Part shown: positions 26,966 through 36,454 of the stretch, one piece after another | Position numbering within the stretch: the stretch's first letter is position 1 | Layout: each line of letters starts with the position of its first letter | NCBI RefSeq assembly: GCF_001189235.2 | Contig: NZ_LFIP02000008.1 | Coordinates: 1 to 64,000 of the forward strand | Direction: 5' to 3' | Length of the DNA stretch: 64,000 nucleotides | From: Bradyrhizobium embrapense | Lineage (GTDB): Bacteria > Pseudomonadota > Alphaproteobacteria > Rhizobiales > Xanthobacteraceae | Notes under the pieces: generated by a model | Told to the model about the DNA's origin: nothing | Databases searched by the model: none | Seen by the model: the letters and a program-made list of their open reading frames with translations, nothing else | Made by a program: the position numbers and the translations under genes

Positions 26966-28810
26966 ATGGGCAAGGCAATTCGGCTCTCTGGACTGATCAT
27001 CCTGCTGGCTACGTTGCTGGCGCCGGCTGGTCTCGCGGCGCAAGAGACACGTCGGCATTCCATGCTGGTGCTGGACCAGTCCGATCGGCGGGACGCCTTC
27101 TACTATCAGGTTTTCGCCGGACTGCGCGATGCCGTGAGCGCGCACGGTCACGCTCCGACCACCGTCTATACCGAAAGTCTCGATCTCAATCGCTTCGGCG
27201 GTGAGACCTATCAGGACGGTTTCCGCAGATTTCTCGAGGAGAAATATCGGGACCGGCCGATCGGCGTCGTGGTTGCCGTTGGCGCAGCGGCGCTTGAGCT
27301 TGCGATCCGCTGGCGCCCCCAGCTCTGGCCCAATACGCCGATCGTCTTCGCACTGGTCGAGGAAGCCGACTTCAGGCGAATGCGACCGCCTCCCGATGTC
27401 ACCGGCAGCATACTCAGCCTGAAGTTCAAGGATGCCGTCACGGCCGCGCGAGCCGTCGTGCCCAAGCTCAATACCGTCGTGGTGGTTGGCGCGGATTGGG
27501 AACAGCAGGTCCTGTTTCACAACTGGAAGGACCAGGTTGCGGCCGGCATCCCGGGCCTCGACATTGTCGAGATCGTCGGACGTCCGATGCCTGACGTCAT
27601 CGAACAGCTCGCCGCGCTTCCCGACCACAGCGCGATCATTTACACCGGCCTCTACAGCGACGGTAAGGGTAACTACTATCCGCCCTCGGATGCCCTCGCC
27701 GCTGTCGCAGCGAAGGCACATCGTCCGATCGTAGTCGCGGCGGAGACGTTGCTCGAGCCGGGCGGCATCGGCGGATTTGTCATCGTGCCGTCCCTGATCG
27801 GCGCCGACGCGGCACAGCGGGCGCTGCGGATACTGGATGGCGAAGCGCCGGAGAGCCTGCCGCCGTCGGTCATCGATGCCGTGAAACCGATCTTCAATTG
27901 GCGTCAGATGCGGCGCTGGAACGTGAGCGAAGCCAATCTGCCGCAAGGCAGCGAAATTCGCTTCCGCGAACCGAGTTTTCTTGAAAGATATCGTTGGCGC
28001 GCGATTGCGCTCGGCACCGCGCTGCTGGTCCAGACCTTGCTGATTGGATTCCTGCTGCACGAGCGGCTTATGCGGCGCAAGGCGGAGGTCGACGCCAGCA
28101 ATCAGCAGTCCCAGCTTGCCCACATCAATCGTCAGGCGACCGCCGGAGAGCTGTCGTCCTCGATCGCCCATGAGCTCAATCAGCCGCTCGGCTCGATCTT
28201 GACCAATGCGGAGAGCGCGGAGCTGATCCTCAGTTCGCCCGCGCCGGACCTTCAGGAGGTGCGGGAGATCATTTCCGACATCAAGCGCGACGATCTGCGC
28301 GCGAGCGAGGTGATCCGACGGATGCGCAGCCTGCTGAAGCGTGCGCCGTTCGAGAAGAAGGAGATCGACCTGAACCAGACCATGCGGGAGGCTTTCGACT
28401 TCCTCAAGCTGCAGGCCTCGGCGCGCAATGTCGCGATCTACCTGCAGACGTCGCCGCAGACCCTGTGGGTGAAGGGTGACCCGGTTCAGTTGCAGCAGGT
28501 TATCCTCAACCTCGCGGTCAACAGCATGGACGCGATGGCCAAAATGCCATACGGGCGCACGATCATCGGGCGTACCGAAGTCAACGGCGCGGCGTCGGCC
28601 GTGATTTCGATCTGCGATTCCGGTCCCGGAATTCCCCAGGAGCGGCTGAACGAGATTTTCGATCCGTTCTTCACCACCAAAGAGCAGGGAATGGGCATCG
28701 GCCTGTCAATCGCCAGGACGATCGTGCTGGCGCATAGCGGTCAAATCTGGGCCGAGAACCAATCGGGCGGCGGAGCGGCTTTCCATCTTTCATTGCCGCT
28801 GGCGGCATAG
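26966..28810 (+). CDS. Sensor histidine kinase with periplasmic binding-protein sensor
   Basis: 614 residues. Signal peptide (to LAAQE, about 26); periplasmic ABC substrate-binding-like sensor (about 30-320, with VVAVGAAALELA and FVIVPSLIGADAA); one transmembrane helix (about 347-367); a short coiled linker; HisKA with phospho-accepting His in SIAHELNQP (His402); HATPase with N-box NLAVNSMDAM, G1 CDSGPGIP and G2 GMGIGLSI. It is followed by a FixJ-like regulator and a lone receiver, and divergent from the FixK-like gene. The architecture suggests ligand sensing outside the membrane rather than haem-PAS oxygen sensing as in FixL. The ligand is unknown. Confidence 0.92.
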   Translation: MGKAIRLSGLIILLATLLAPAGLAAQETRRHSMLVLDQSDRRDAFYYQVFAGLRDAVSAHGHAPTTVYTESLDLNRFGGETYQDGFRRFLEEKYRDRPIGVVVAVGAAALELAIRWRPQLWPNTPIVFALVEEADFRRMRPPPDVTGSILSLKFKDAVTAARAVVPKLNTVVVVGADWEQQVLFHNWKDQVAAGIPGLDIVEIVGRPMPDVIEQLAALPDHSAIIYTGLYSDGKGNYYPPSDALAAVAAKAHRPIVVAAETLLEPGGIGGFVIVPSLIGADAAQRALRILDGEAPESLPPSVIDAVKPIFNWRQMRRWNVSEANLPQGSEIRFREPSFLERYRWRAIALGTALLVQTLLIGFLLHERLMRRKAEVDASNQQSQLAHINRQATAGELSSSIAHELNQPLGSILTNAESAELILSSPAPDLQEVREIISDIKRDDLRASEVIRRMRSLLKRAPFEKKEIDLNQTMREAFDFLKLQASARNVAIYLQTSPQTLWVKGDPVQLQQVILNLAVNSMDAMAKMPYGRTIIGRTEVNGAASAVISICDSGPGIPQERLNEIFDPFFTTKEQGMGIGLSIARTIVLAHSGQIWAENQSGGGAAFHLSLPLAA

Positions 28811-28877
28811 TCCGTTTGGGCTCTTCCTTCGGCAGGAGGCAGTGCTAATTTAAAGCGGTCGTGGAGGAGAGAGGGCA

Positions 28878-29510
28878 ATGCACGCTTACGTGCATATTGT
28901 CGACGACGACGCCTCGTTTCGCACAGCGCTCGAGCGCCGGCTCAAGCTCGCCGGCTACCAGGTTGCGACATATGCATCGGCCCGGCAACTGCTCGATCGA
29001 TTGCCAGGCGACGAAGAAGCCGGCTGTATCCTGCTGGACGTTCGCATTCCCGGAATGAGTGGCCCGGAGCTGCAGACTCGTCTTAACGAGCTGGAGTCGA
29101 CGCTTCCGATCGTCTTCCTCACCGGACATGCCGACACCGCGACCACCGTGCAGGCGATCAAGGCTGGAGCCGAGGATTTTCTGACCAAGCCGATCGCGTC
29201 GGGACAGCTGATCGAGGCAATCAATCGCGCCGTTGCCCGACACGAGCTGGTCCGCAGCCGGCGAACCAGGCTCGACGCGCTTCGCGCGCTGCTGGCGAGG
29301 TTGACGCCACGCGAGCGGCAGGTGTTCGATCAGATCGTGCGCGGCCGGATCAACAAGCAGATCGCCTATGAGCTCGGTACCACGGAGCGCACCATCAAGG
29401 CGCATCGTCACCAGGTCATGGAGAAGATGCAGGTGCAGTCGCTTGCCGAACTGGTCTCGATCGCCGAGCGGCTCGGCGCGCGGGAGCTCGATGATGAGGT
29501 CAAGGGTTGA
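28878..29510 (+). CDS. FixJ-like two-component response regulator
   Basis: 210 residues: receiver domain (1-120) with acidic pocket DDD, phospho-acceptor Asp54 in LLDVRIPGMSG, Thr of FLTGHAD and Lys of FLTKPI; then a LuxR-type helix-turn-helix (about 140-205) with LTPRERQVFDQIVRG and ERTIKAHRHQVMEKM. It has the FixJ/NarL layout with Asp at the FixJ position. A GGAGGAGAG site precedes ATG 28878. Its partner is the kinase immediately upstream; the adjacent fixK-like gene is a plausible target, by analogy with FixLJ-FixK. Confidence 0.93.
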   Translation: MHAYVHIVDDDASFRTALERRLKLAGYQVATYASARQLLDRLPGDEEAGCILLDVRIPGMSGPELQTRLNELESTLPIVFLTGHADTATTVQAIKAGAEDFLTKPIASGQLIEAINRAVARHELVRSRRTRLDALRALLARLTPRERQVFDQIVRGRINKQIAYELGTTERTIKAHRHQVMEKMQVQSLAELVSIAERLGARELDDEVKG

Positions 29511-29543
29511 CCGGTGCGGGCGGCCTAAGGCGGTTCATGTCCC

Positions 29544-30068
29544 ATGGTACAATATGAAAGCTCTGTGACGGCGCGTATTTCCAAAATTGGCCGCGACGAT
29601 GTCGCGCGCCGGCGAGACGTCGATGCGTCCGTCGCCAAGGCGAGGACGCTGGGCATCACGTCGAGATTCAGCGATAAGGTAGAGGCGCCCGATTTGCCGA
29701 CCGCGAAAATTGTCCTCGTCGTAGACGATAATCCGTCGATGCTCCGCGGAATTGGGCGGCTGCTACGGGAATGCGGATTTGCATCCAGATTGTTCGAGAG
29801 CGGAAATGCCTTGTTGATGGATGGCGAGTTGGATTGCGCATTGTGCCTGATCCTGGACGTCAATCTCAGCGATGGTTCAGGGATTGAACTGCGACACCGC
29901 CTGACGGATCGAGGCATCGAGGTTCCCGTCATCTACATCACCGGAAATGACAACCCGGCGACGCGCATGGCCGCAATGGCATCGGGATGCGTGGCCTATC
30001 TGACCAAGCCGTTCACGGCAAAATCGCTGATGCAGCCGATCGAACAATTGCTGGCTGGGGTGGTCTAG
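29544..30068 (+). CDS. Single-domain response regulator (receiver only)
   Basis: 174 residues. The first 50 are a charged, probably flexible extension. Then comes a receiver domain (IVLVVDDNPSMLRG, phospho-acceptor Asp105 in LILDVNLSDG, YITGND, YLTKPF) with no output domain. Possible roles are phosphate sink, competitor for the upstream kinase, or partner of another protein. It lies 33 bases after the FixJ-like gene on the same strand. The start is uncertain because no strong ribosome-binding site precedes 29544. Confidence 0.85.
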   Translation: MVQYESSVTARISKIGRDDVARRRDVDASVAKARTLGITSRFSDKVEAPDLPTAKIVLVVDDNPSMLRGIGRLLRECGFASRLFESGNALLMDGELDCALCLILDVNLSDGSGIELRHRLTDRGIEVPVIYITGNDNPATRMAAMASGCVAYLTKPFTAKSLMQPIEQLLAGVV

Positions 30069-30084
30069 CGATCGCGGGTCTCGA

Positions 30085-30675
30085 TCATTCGTCAATGGCC
30101 TGGTCGAGTGTCAGCGCCGGTGCGCCCTTGCGCACGGTCGCAAAGCCGCCGAGTGGCACAGATGTCGTCACCGTCAGAATGCTGGTGTCGACCACGTCGA
30201 TCGCGAGCGCCTTTCCGCCGTCCATTTCCTCGATCAGCCTGGGATCGGCAATATCAGCCGCAATACACATGTTGCTCACGCACCAGGTATAAGGCATGCG
30301 ATGGACCTGCTGCTGGTCAACGGACAGTTTGACCCCGGCTTGCAGGTACATCCCGACCGGAAGGAACAGCTGGAGACGGGAAGACCCGTCTTCGCGCTCG
30401 ATCAGATCGACGCGAACGGCGGTCTGGCCGGTCCCGAAAGTGCCGGTGATCGTCGTTCGGCATAATGTCTTGGCGCCGCCTGCGGTGAAGCAGAGCTTCC
30501 GCCAATCGCCAAATTTGACGTCCCGCGCCACGCGTGCGCCTCGCGAGACGACCTCGGCGCCGTCCTTGACTGCCGCGGGCGGCGGGGGCGACTGCTGGCT
30601 GTGCGCAGCGCTGGTGCCGGCAACGAACAGCACCGACGTCGCCAAGGCACCGTACAGGGTACGAGATCGGACCAT
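30085..30675 (-). CDS. Invasion-associated locus B (IalB) family protein
   Basis: 196 residues from ATG 30675, which has GGAGG seven bases upstream. Signal peptide (to SAAHSQ), proline-rich spacer, then an IalB-like domain: VKFGDWRKLC, a second cysteine in KTLCRTTITG, LPVGMYLQAGVKL, and the third and fourth cysteines in YTWCVSNMCIA, presumably disulfide-bonded. IalB proteins are periplasmic or outer-membrane-associated in alphaproteobacteria, with poorly defined biochemical function. It is probably co-transcribed with the hydrolase gene read before it. Confidence 0.88.
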   Translation of the reverse strand: MVRSRTLYGALATSVLFVAGTSAAHSQQSPPPPAAVKDGAEVVSRGARVARDVKFGDWRKLCFTAGGAKTLCRTTITGTFGTGQTAVRVDLIEREDGSSRLQLFLPVGMYLQAGVKLSVDQQQVHRMPYTWCVSNMCIAADIADPRLIEEMDGGKALAIDVVDTSILTVTTSVPLGGFATVRKGAPALTLDQAIDE

Positions 30676-30699
30676 GGGCACTCCTCCAGCAAATTGCGC

Positions 30700-31587
30700 C
30701 TAGCGAACCTTGTCGAGAAATCGCTCGACCAATGGCGACCAGATGGGAATGGAATCGGGAGAACCGATCAGGAAATGCCCTTCGTCGCCGAATGGCGGCA
30801 ACAGGTGGTACTCGGCTCGGCCACCGGCGCTCGTGAACGCTTCATACATTCGCTTCGAGAGGGCCGGACCGAAGAAGGTGTCGTTCTCGATGTAGAGCCA
30901 CAGCATGGGTACCCGTGACGTATGGCCGAAGAAGCCGGTCGCTTTGACCAAACGATCGGGATTGCAATTGTTGTTGGGCTTGCCATCGACCCGGCCGCCG
31001 CGGCCGGCTGCAAAGGTGATGATGGCCTTGACTTGCGGAGGATTGAGGCTCGACAGTGCGATTGCGGCCCAACCACCGGCCGATTGCCCGACGACGATGA
31101 CGCCATCCCGCAGGGTGCGCTGTTCGGCGGCCATGTAGTCGATGATCCAGAGATCGACCTGCGCGACCGCGAGGCCCGGATCGAGGAAATTGGGATTGCT
31201 GCATTTCCCGACCTTGGAAAAGAACGGACCATAGAGACCGCGTTCCGGAATATCGATGGCCGCCGCGCCGTAGCCGGTACCGACTGGCGCAATCACGAGA
31301 TAACCGCGCCGTGCAAACCACATCGCGGCGTCGCGAAACTCGACCAGCGGGAAGAAGCTCCGATCCCTAGCGTTCAGCGACACGCCATGATTCATGATGA
31401 CCAGCGGGAAGGGGCCGTCACCCACCGGGCGGACCAGGTAGGCGAACATCGGCAGTGGGAGCGGCAGTGCCCAGATCTCCTCCTGGATGCGTTGGGATGC
31501 GCCTTGGTCATCGGTATGTGCCGGAGCGGTCAGGCCAAGCAGCACAACGGTTGCGGTTGCGAGGATCCGTAAGCGGTGCTGACGCAT
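30700..31587 (-). CDS. Secreted alpha/beta hydrolase (dienelactone-hydrolase-like)
   Basis: 295 residues from ATG 31587. Signal peptide (ATATVVLLGLTAPAHT), then an alpha/beta-hydrolase core: LVIMNHGVS oxyanion region, nucleophile elbow GQSAGGW, acid region LYIENDTFFG and histidine GDEGHFL. All triad positions appear present. The frame stays open another 1 kb upstream, but that is the antisense of the SulP gene and lacks homology. The substrate is unknown. It lies 24 bases ahead of the ialB-like gene, and the SulP FixK box (31676) lies upstream in the divergent gap. Confidence 0.82.
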   Translation of the reverse strand: MRQHRLRILATATVVLLGLTAPAHTDDQGASQRIQEEIWALPLPLPMFAYLVRPVGDGPFPLVIMNHGVSLNARDRSFFPLVEFRDAAMWFARRGYLVIAPVGTGYGAAAIDIPERGLYGPFFSKVGKCSNPNFLDPGLAVAQVDLWIIDYMAAEQRTLRDGVIVVGQSAGGWAAIALSSLNPPQVKAIITFAAGRGGRVDGKPNNNCNPDRLVKATGFFGHTSRVPMLWLYIENDTFFGPALSKRMYEAFTSAGGRAEYHLLPPFGDEGHFLIGSPDSIPIWSPLVERFLDKVR

Positions 31588-31675
31588 GCCATGCGCTCCA
31601 GCGGTCGTCCGGCAAACGTGTGGGTCACGATAATCAAGCCGAGCCTGGTTAGAAGCACATCGCCGGCAACGAGGT

Positions 31676-31689
31676 TTGATCTGAGTCAA
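31676..31689. promoter_or_regulatory. FixK/FNR-type box
   Basis: TTGATCTGAGTCAA, 48 bases before the SulP ATG and 88 bases before the divergent hydrolase start. The position fits activation of SulP, with a short leader. Confidence 0.7.
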
Positions 31690-31737
31690 CGAGCATCGGC
31701 CCTTGCGGCGCGACGACATCCGACCATTGCGTTTCAT

Positions 31738-33444
31738 ATGGCGGGCATGATGTCGGTCCAGGATGAGACGAGCTGGATCCGCTGGTTTCCGCCGGCGAAT
31801 TGGCTCGCTGGCTATTGCGGATCCTGGCTCGGAGCGGATGCGATCGCCGGAGTCACGCTGGCGGCCTACGCGATTCCGGTGTCGCTGGCATACGCCGGGC
31901 TCGCCGGCCTGCCGCCGCAGATCGGCGTCTACGGCTATCTGCTTGGCGGCGTGGGCTACGCCTTGTTCGGCTCGTCCCGGCAGCTCGCGGTGGGACCGAC
32001 CTCGGCGATCTCGCTGATGATTGCCGGCGCCGTTGGCATACTCGCCGGCGGCGATGCCACGCGTTATGAACAAATCGTCAGCCTCGTTGCCTTCAGCGTC
32101 GCGGTGCTCTGCGTGATTGCCTGGCTGTTCAAGCTCAGCCTGCTGGTACGGTTGATCAGCGATAGCATCCTGGTCGGCTTCAAGGCCGGAGCAGGGCTCA
32201 CCATCATCATGAGCCAGCTGCCGAGCCTGTTCGGCGTAGCGGGCGGCGGCCACAATTTCTTCGACCGTGCGATCAAGATCGCCGGCCAGCTCGGCGATAC
32301 AAGGCCACTGGTGCTCGGAATTGGTGTGGCTGCGACCATGCTGCTCCTGCTCGGCGAGCGCAGGCTGCCCGGAAAGCCCGTCGGGCTCGCCGTGGTCGCG
32401 CTCTCGATCCTCACCGTCTCCATCCTTGGCCTTGCGGAAATAGGATTGCCGGTGACCGGAAAGATTCCGACCGGATTGCCGGCGCTCGCGCTGCCGACGT
32501 TCGGCCTGCTCGAATTTGACGACCTCTTTCCGATTGCCGCCGGATGCCTGGTGCTGGCCTATGTGGAAGGTGTGTCCGCTGCGCGAAGCTTCGCGGCAAA
32601 GCACGGCTACCCGCTGAATGTCCGGCAGGAGTTCTTGGGACTCGGCGCGGCCAATCTCGCTGCAGCGTTGGGGCATGGCTATCCCGTCGCCGGCGGCCTG
32701 TCGCAGTCGGCGGTCAATGACGCTGCCGGCGCCCGGACGCCCTTGGCTCTCGTATTCTGCTCTGTGACCCTTGCACTCTGCCTGCTGTTCTTCACCGGTC
32801 TTCTAACCAATCTGCCGAAGACCGTGCTTGCCGCGATCGTCTTTTCGGCGGTCTACAAATTGGTCGATATTCGAGCACTCGCCCGAATGTGGCGGATCAG
32901 CCGGATCGATTTCTATGCGGCGGTCATCGCACTCGTATCCGTGCTGTTCCTCGGAATCCTGCAGGGCGTGCTGCTGGCGGCCGCCGCCTCGATCTTCCTC
33001 CTGCTGCTGCGAGCGTCCCAACCCAACGTCGCGTTTCTTGGCCGTCTCCCGGGTAGCGGCCGCTATTCCGACCGGGCGCGCCATGACGGCGTGGAGCCGC
33101 TAAACGGGGTGGTCGCCTTTCGCCCTGAGACCTCGTTGCTTTATGTCAATGCCGAGACGATCTTCGAAGCGGTGCTGACCGCACTGCAGACGTCCCCCAA
33201 CGTCAAGCTGGTGGCCTGTGACCTGTCGGCCTCGCCATTCATCGACCTGGCGGGGTCGCGCATGCTGCACGATCTCCACCAGGAACTCACATCGCGCGGA
33301 ATCACGTTCTGCATTGTCGGCGCACACGCGCAGTTGCGCGATCTGCTTCAGGCGGATGGTCTTGCCGACAAGACCGACAGCGGAGACTGGATGCGCACGC
33401 TCGACAGCGTATTGAGCAGCAGAATGGCATCGGCAAGCCACTGA
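31738..33444 (+). CDS. SulP/SLC26-family anion transporter with STAS domain
   Basis: 568 residues. The membrane domain (about 25-430) contains the SulP signature AGVTLAAYAIPVSLAYAGLAGLPPQIGVYG, GPTSAISLM, and PVAGGLSQSAVNDAAGARTP. The C-terminal STAS domain (about 445-560) has CDLSASPFIDLAGSRML. SulP proteins carry sulfate, bicarbonate, dicarboxylates or other anions. ATGs at 31738, 31747 and 31750 compete. The FixK-type box just upstream and the decarboxylase downstream suggest bicarbonate or an organic anion as readily as sulfate; this is inference. Confidence 0.92.
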   Translation: MAGMMSVQDETSWIRWFPPANWLAGYCGSWLGADAIAGVTLAAYAIPVSLAYAGLAGLPPQIGVYGYLLGGVGYALFGSSRQLAVGPTSAISLMIAGAVGILAGGDATRYEQIVSLVAFSVAVLCVIAWLFKLSLLVRLISDSILVGFKAGAGLTIIMSQLPSLFGVAGGGHNFFDRAIKIAGQLGDTRPLVLGIGVAATMLLLLGERRLPGKPVGLAVVALSILTVSILGLAEIGLPVTGKIPTGLPALALPTFGLLEFDDLFPIAAGCLVLAYVEGVSAARSFAAKHGYPLNVRQEFLGLGAANLAAALGHGYPVAGGLSQSAVNDAAGARTPLALVFCSVTLALCLLFFTGLLTNLPKTVLAAIVFSAVYKLVDIRALARMWRISRIDFYAAVIALVSVLFLGILQGVLLAAAASIFLLLLRASQPNVAFLGRLPGSGRYSDRARHDGVEPLNGVVAFRPETSLLYVNAETIFEAVLTALQTSPNVKLVACDLSASPFIDLAGSRMLHDLHQELTSRGITFCIVGAHAQLRDLLQADGLADKTDSGDWMRTLDSVLSSRMASASH

Positions 33445-33543
33445 CGCGTGTGGCGGGGCGGGCCGCTCCCGGCTCCAGCTCGGTTGCATCGCAAGATATC
33501 CCGGTCGCTCAGCCAATAGGGTTTGTCTCAATCTGGTTGCGGC

Positions 33544-33557
33544 TTGACTTGGATCAA
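33544..33557 (+). promoter_or_regulatory. FixK/FNR-type box
   Basis: TTGACTTGGATCAA, 62 bases before the decarboxylase ATG. It lies in a 175-base gap after SulP, so the decarboxylase has its own controlled promoter. Confidence 0.75.
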
Positions 33558-33619
33558 GCCGGGCGGTGGGCACCGTTCCTACGATTGGAGCGAACCAGCG
33601 CCAAAATCGGGAGATATCG

Positions 33620-36370
33620 ATGGCCAACGACGCGAAGCCGGCACAGCAGCGCATCGACCAGTTCTTCTCCGGACCCGGCGGGCGCGCGGACAATTGGCGC
33701 GATCTGGTCGAGGCGGCAAAGGCGTGGAGCGGCGGCGGCGACCGTGCGCCGTATGACGCGGCGCTGTCGGCGATTGCGGTCACGGAGGAGTTTCACGGCT
33801 ACCCGGGCCTGCGCTTGATGACGGCGCTGAAGGAAGCCGCGGCGGCGGGCGACGCCGCCGCCTCGCATATGCTCGCGGCGCGGATCGCGCAGGCGCTTCA
33901 GACAAAATCGTTCCGCCAGCATGCCGGTGACTGGAGCACGCAGGACGACGGCAACGGCGACGTTCCGGATTTGCTCCCACCAACGCTCGGACATTCGGCT
34001 GCGCGCCGTCCCTACTTCGAGACCCTGATCGTGACGGGAGTGCCTGCCAGCAACTGGCCGGGACTCCTGGCGGAATGGCGCAAGCTGCGGCGTCCGTTCG
34101 ACGCCTTCATCTATGAGCCTGTGGTCGTCGGCAGCCTCGAGGACGCGTTCTGCGCCACCATCCTGAACCCCAATTTTGCAGCGGTCGTGATCAATGAGGG
34201 CTTCGCCCTGCGTTCGCGTCACGACGCGCCGGTGCTTCGATCCATGATGACCGCGATGGGGCTCAGCCATGAATCCGACGCGTCTGCATTGGGGCTGGCT
34301 CACATCCTGAAGCGGGTTCGTCCGGAGCTCGACATCTACCTGATGTCGAACCGCGACGTGGAAACTATCGCTGGCAATCCCGCGGCCGACGTGGTGCGCC
34401 GGGTGTTCTACTCGGTCGAGGATATCCTCGAACTGCACCTTTCAATCCTCGAAGGCGTACAGGATCGCTTCGACACGCCGTTCTTCGACAATCTGAAGAA
34501 ATACGCGCAGCGGCCGATCGGGACCTTCCACGCGCTGCCGATCGCACGGGGCAAGTCGGTCTTCAAGTCCGACTGGATCCGCGACATGGGTGAATTCTAC
34601 GGGCTGAACCTGTTCCTGGCCGAGAGCAGCGCCACCACCGGCGGCCTCGACAGCATGCTGGAGCCGACCGGCAACATCAAGAAGGCGCAGGAGAAGGCCG
34701 CACGCGCGCTCGGCGCAGATCGCGTCTACTTTGTCACCAACGGCACCTCGACCTCGAACAAGATGGCGGTGCAGGCGCTGCTGGGTCCCGGCGACATCGC
34801 GATCGTCGATCGCAACTGCCACAAGTCGCACCACTACGGCATGGTGCTCGCCGGCGCGCAGCCGCTCTACGTCGAGGCATTCCCGATGACGGAATACTCG
34901 ATGTACGGCGCGGTGCCCCTGAAGACGATCAAGCAGGCGCTGCTGAACGCAAAGGCCGATGGCCGGCTCGACCGGGTCAAGATGATCGACCTGACCAATT
35001 GCACCTTCGACGGTCACATATACAACACTCGGCGGGTGATGGAGGAATGCCTCGCGATCAAGCCCGACCTGATCTTCCTCTGGGATGAGGCCTGGTTCGG
35101 CTTCGCGCGGTTCTCGCCATTCCTGCGGCGGCGAACCGCGATGGGCGCGGCGAACGAGATCGAAGCCTGGATGCGCGATCCAAAATCGGTTGCCGCCTAC
35201 GAGAAGCAACAGGCCGAGCTCGGCAAGAACCCGTCGGACGAGGTGCTGCTCAAGACCAGGCTTATTGCTGATCCGCGTCAGATCCGGTTGCGGGTCTACC
35301 AGACCAACTCGACGCACAAGTCGATGTCGGCGATTCGGCAGGGTTCGATGCTGGCGGTCAAGGACATCGAGTTTCACACGGTCGAAGCGCAGTTCAAGGA
35401 GGCCGTATTCACGCACGCATCGACCAGTCCGAACCAGCAGCTGATTGCAAGCCTCGACGTCTCGCGGCGCCAGATGGAGCTCGAAGGTTACGGACTAGTG
35501 GCCAATGCCATGGAAATCGCGTTTGCCATACGCAATGCGGTCAACACCAATCCACTGATCTCCAAGTATTTCCGTGTCCTCGGCGCGGACGCGATGGTGC
35601 CGAAGCAATATCGCCAGAGCGGGTTCACCGATTACCTCGCTGATGGCACCAACTGGGCGAGCGCGCTGAAGAGTTTAAACGACGACGAGTTTTGCCTCGA
35701 TCCGACCCGCATGACGCTGGTCTGCGGCACGGCCGGCTACGACGGAACGCAGTTCAAGGGTCTGCTTGCCAGCCGCTACAACATCCAGGTCAACAAGACC
35801 TCGCGTAACTCTGTCCTGATCCAGTCCAACATCAACAACACGCGGAGCGACGTCGCGCATCTGGTCCGGGTGCTGGCCGAAATCTCCGGCGAAATCGATC
35901 GCGGCCTGGCCAAAGGCGGAGCGAACGCCAGGGTCGATTTCGACATGCGGGTCAACAGTCTGATGAAGGACGTGCCCGACCTGCCGAACTTCTCGCATTT
36001 CCACGAGGCCTATCGCGGCGATGCGGGCACGAAGACGAACGAAGGTGACATCCGCAGCGGGTTCTATTCAGCCTATGATGCTGCCGGATGTGAATACATT
36101 CGCTTGAACGATCCCGAGATCGACCGGCGCCTGAAGAACGGTCCGGCTCTCGTCTCCGCGAGCTTCGTGATCCCGTATCCGCCGGGCTTCCCGATCATGG
36201 TCCCTGGCCAGGTCATCACGCAGGAGACCATCGACTTCATGCGCAAGCTCGATGTGAAGGAGATCCATGGCTATGACGCGGCCGAGGGTCTGAAGCTCGT
36301 GACCACCGAGGCGCTGGCCAGGATGGGCAGGCCGCGGGCAGCCGCGCCGAAGCTGAAGGCTGCGTCATAA
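33620..36370 (+). CDS. Orn/Lys/Arg decarboxylase family enzyme, large form
   Basis: 916 residues, longer than the roughly 710-755 of the E. coli CadA/SpeF/AdiA group. About 150 N-terminal residues are unrelated. A response-regulator-like wing domain follows (about 140-290), then the PLP core with TNGTSTSNKMAVQALLGPGD, IVDRNCHKSHHYG, WDEAWFGFARF and Schiff-base lysine in NSTHKSMSAIRQGS (Lys567), and a C-terminal domain ending GYDAAEGLKL. Decarboxylation of a basic amino acid consumes a proton and gives a polyamine. Which amino acid is used cannot be read here, and no antiporter gene is adjacent. The FixK box upstream suggests induction at low oxygen. Confidence 0.9.
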   Translation: MANDAKPAQQRIDQFFSGPGGRADNWRDLVEAAKAWSGGGDRAPYDAALSAIAVTEEFHGYPGLRLMTALKEAAAAGDAAASHMLAARIAQALQTKSFRQHAGDWSTQDDGNGDVPDLLPPTLGHSAARRPYFETLIVTGVPASNWPGLLAEWRKLRRPFDAFIYEPVVVGSLEDAFCATILNPNFAAVVINEGFALRSRHDAPVLRSMMTAMGLSHESDASALGLAHILKRVRPELDIYLMSNRDVETIAGNPAADVVRRVFYSVEDILELHLSILEGVQDRFDTPFFDNLKKYAQRPIGTFHALPIARGKSVFKSDWIRDMGEFYGLNLFLAESSATTGGLDSMLEPTGNIKKAQEKAARALGADRVYFVTNGTSTSNKMAVQALLGPGDIAIVDRNCHKSHHYGMVLAGAQPLYVEAFPMTEYSMYGAVPLKTIKQALLNAKADGRLDRVKMIDLTNCTFDGHIYNTRRVMEECLAIKPDLIFLWDEAWFGFARFSPFLRRRTAMGAANEIEAWMRDPKSVAAYEKQQAELGKNPSDEVLLKTRLIADPRQIRLRVYQTNSTHKSMSAIRQGSMLAVKDIEFHTVEAQFKEAVFTHASTSPNQQLIASLDVSRRQMELEGYGLVANAMEIAFAIRNAVNTNPLISKYFRVLGADAMVPKQYRQSGFTDYLADGTNWASALKSLNDDEFCLDPTRMTLVCGTAGYDGTQFKGLLASRYNIQVNKTSRNSVLIQSNINNTRSDVAHLVRVLAEISGEIDRGLAKGGANARVDFDMRVNSLMKDVPDLPNFSHFHEAYRGDAGTKTNEGDIRSGFYSAYDAAGCEYIRLNDPEIDRRLKNGPALVSASFVIPYPPGFPIMVPGQVITQETIDFMRKLDVKEIHGYDAAEGLKLVTTEALARMGRPRAAAPKLKAAS

Positions 36371-36454
36371 AGGGAAGATATCCCGCAAGGCGCCTTCGCA
36401 TTCTTGCGGCGATGATCCTTGCGCAACAGGTCGTAACGCAACCGGAGGGACACT

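Noticed and set aside
31588..32676. Upstream extension of the alpha/beta hydrolase frame
   Set aside because: It is antisense to SulP and has no homology; a signal peptide begins at the 31587 start.
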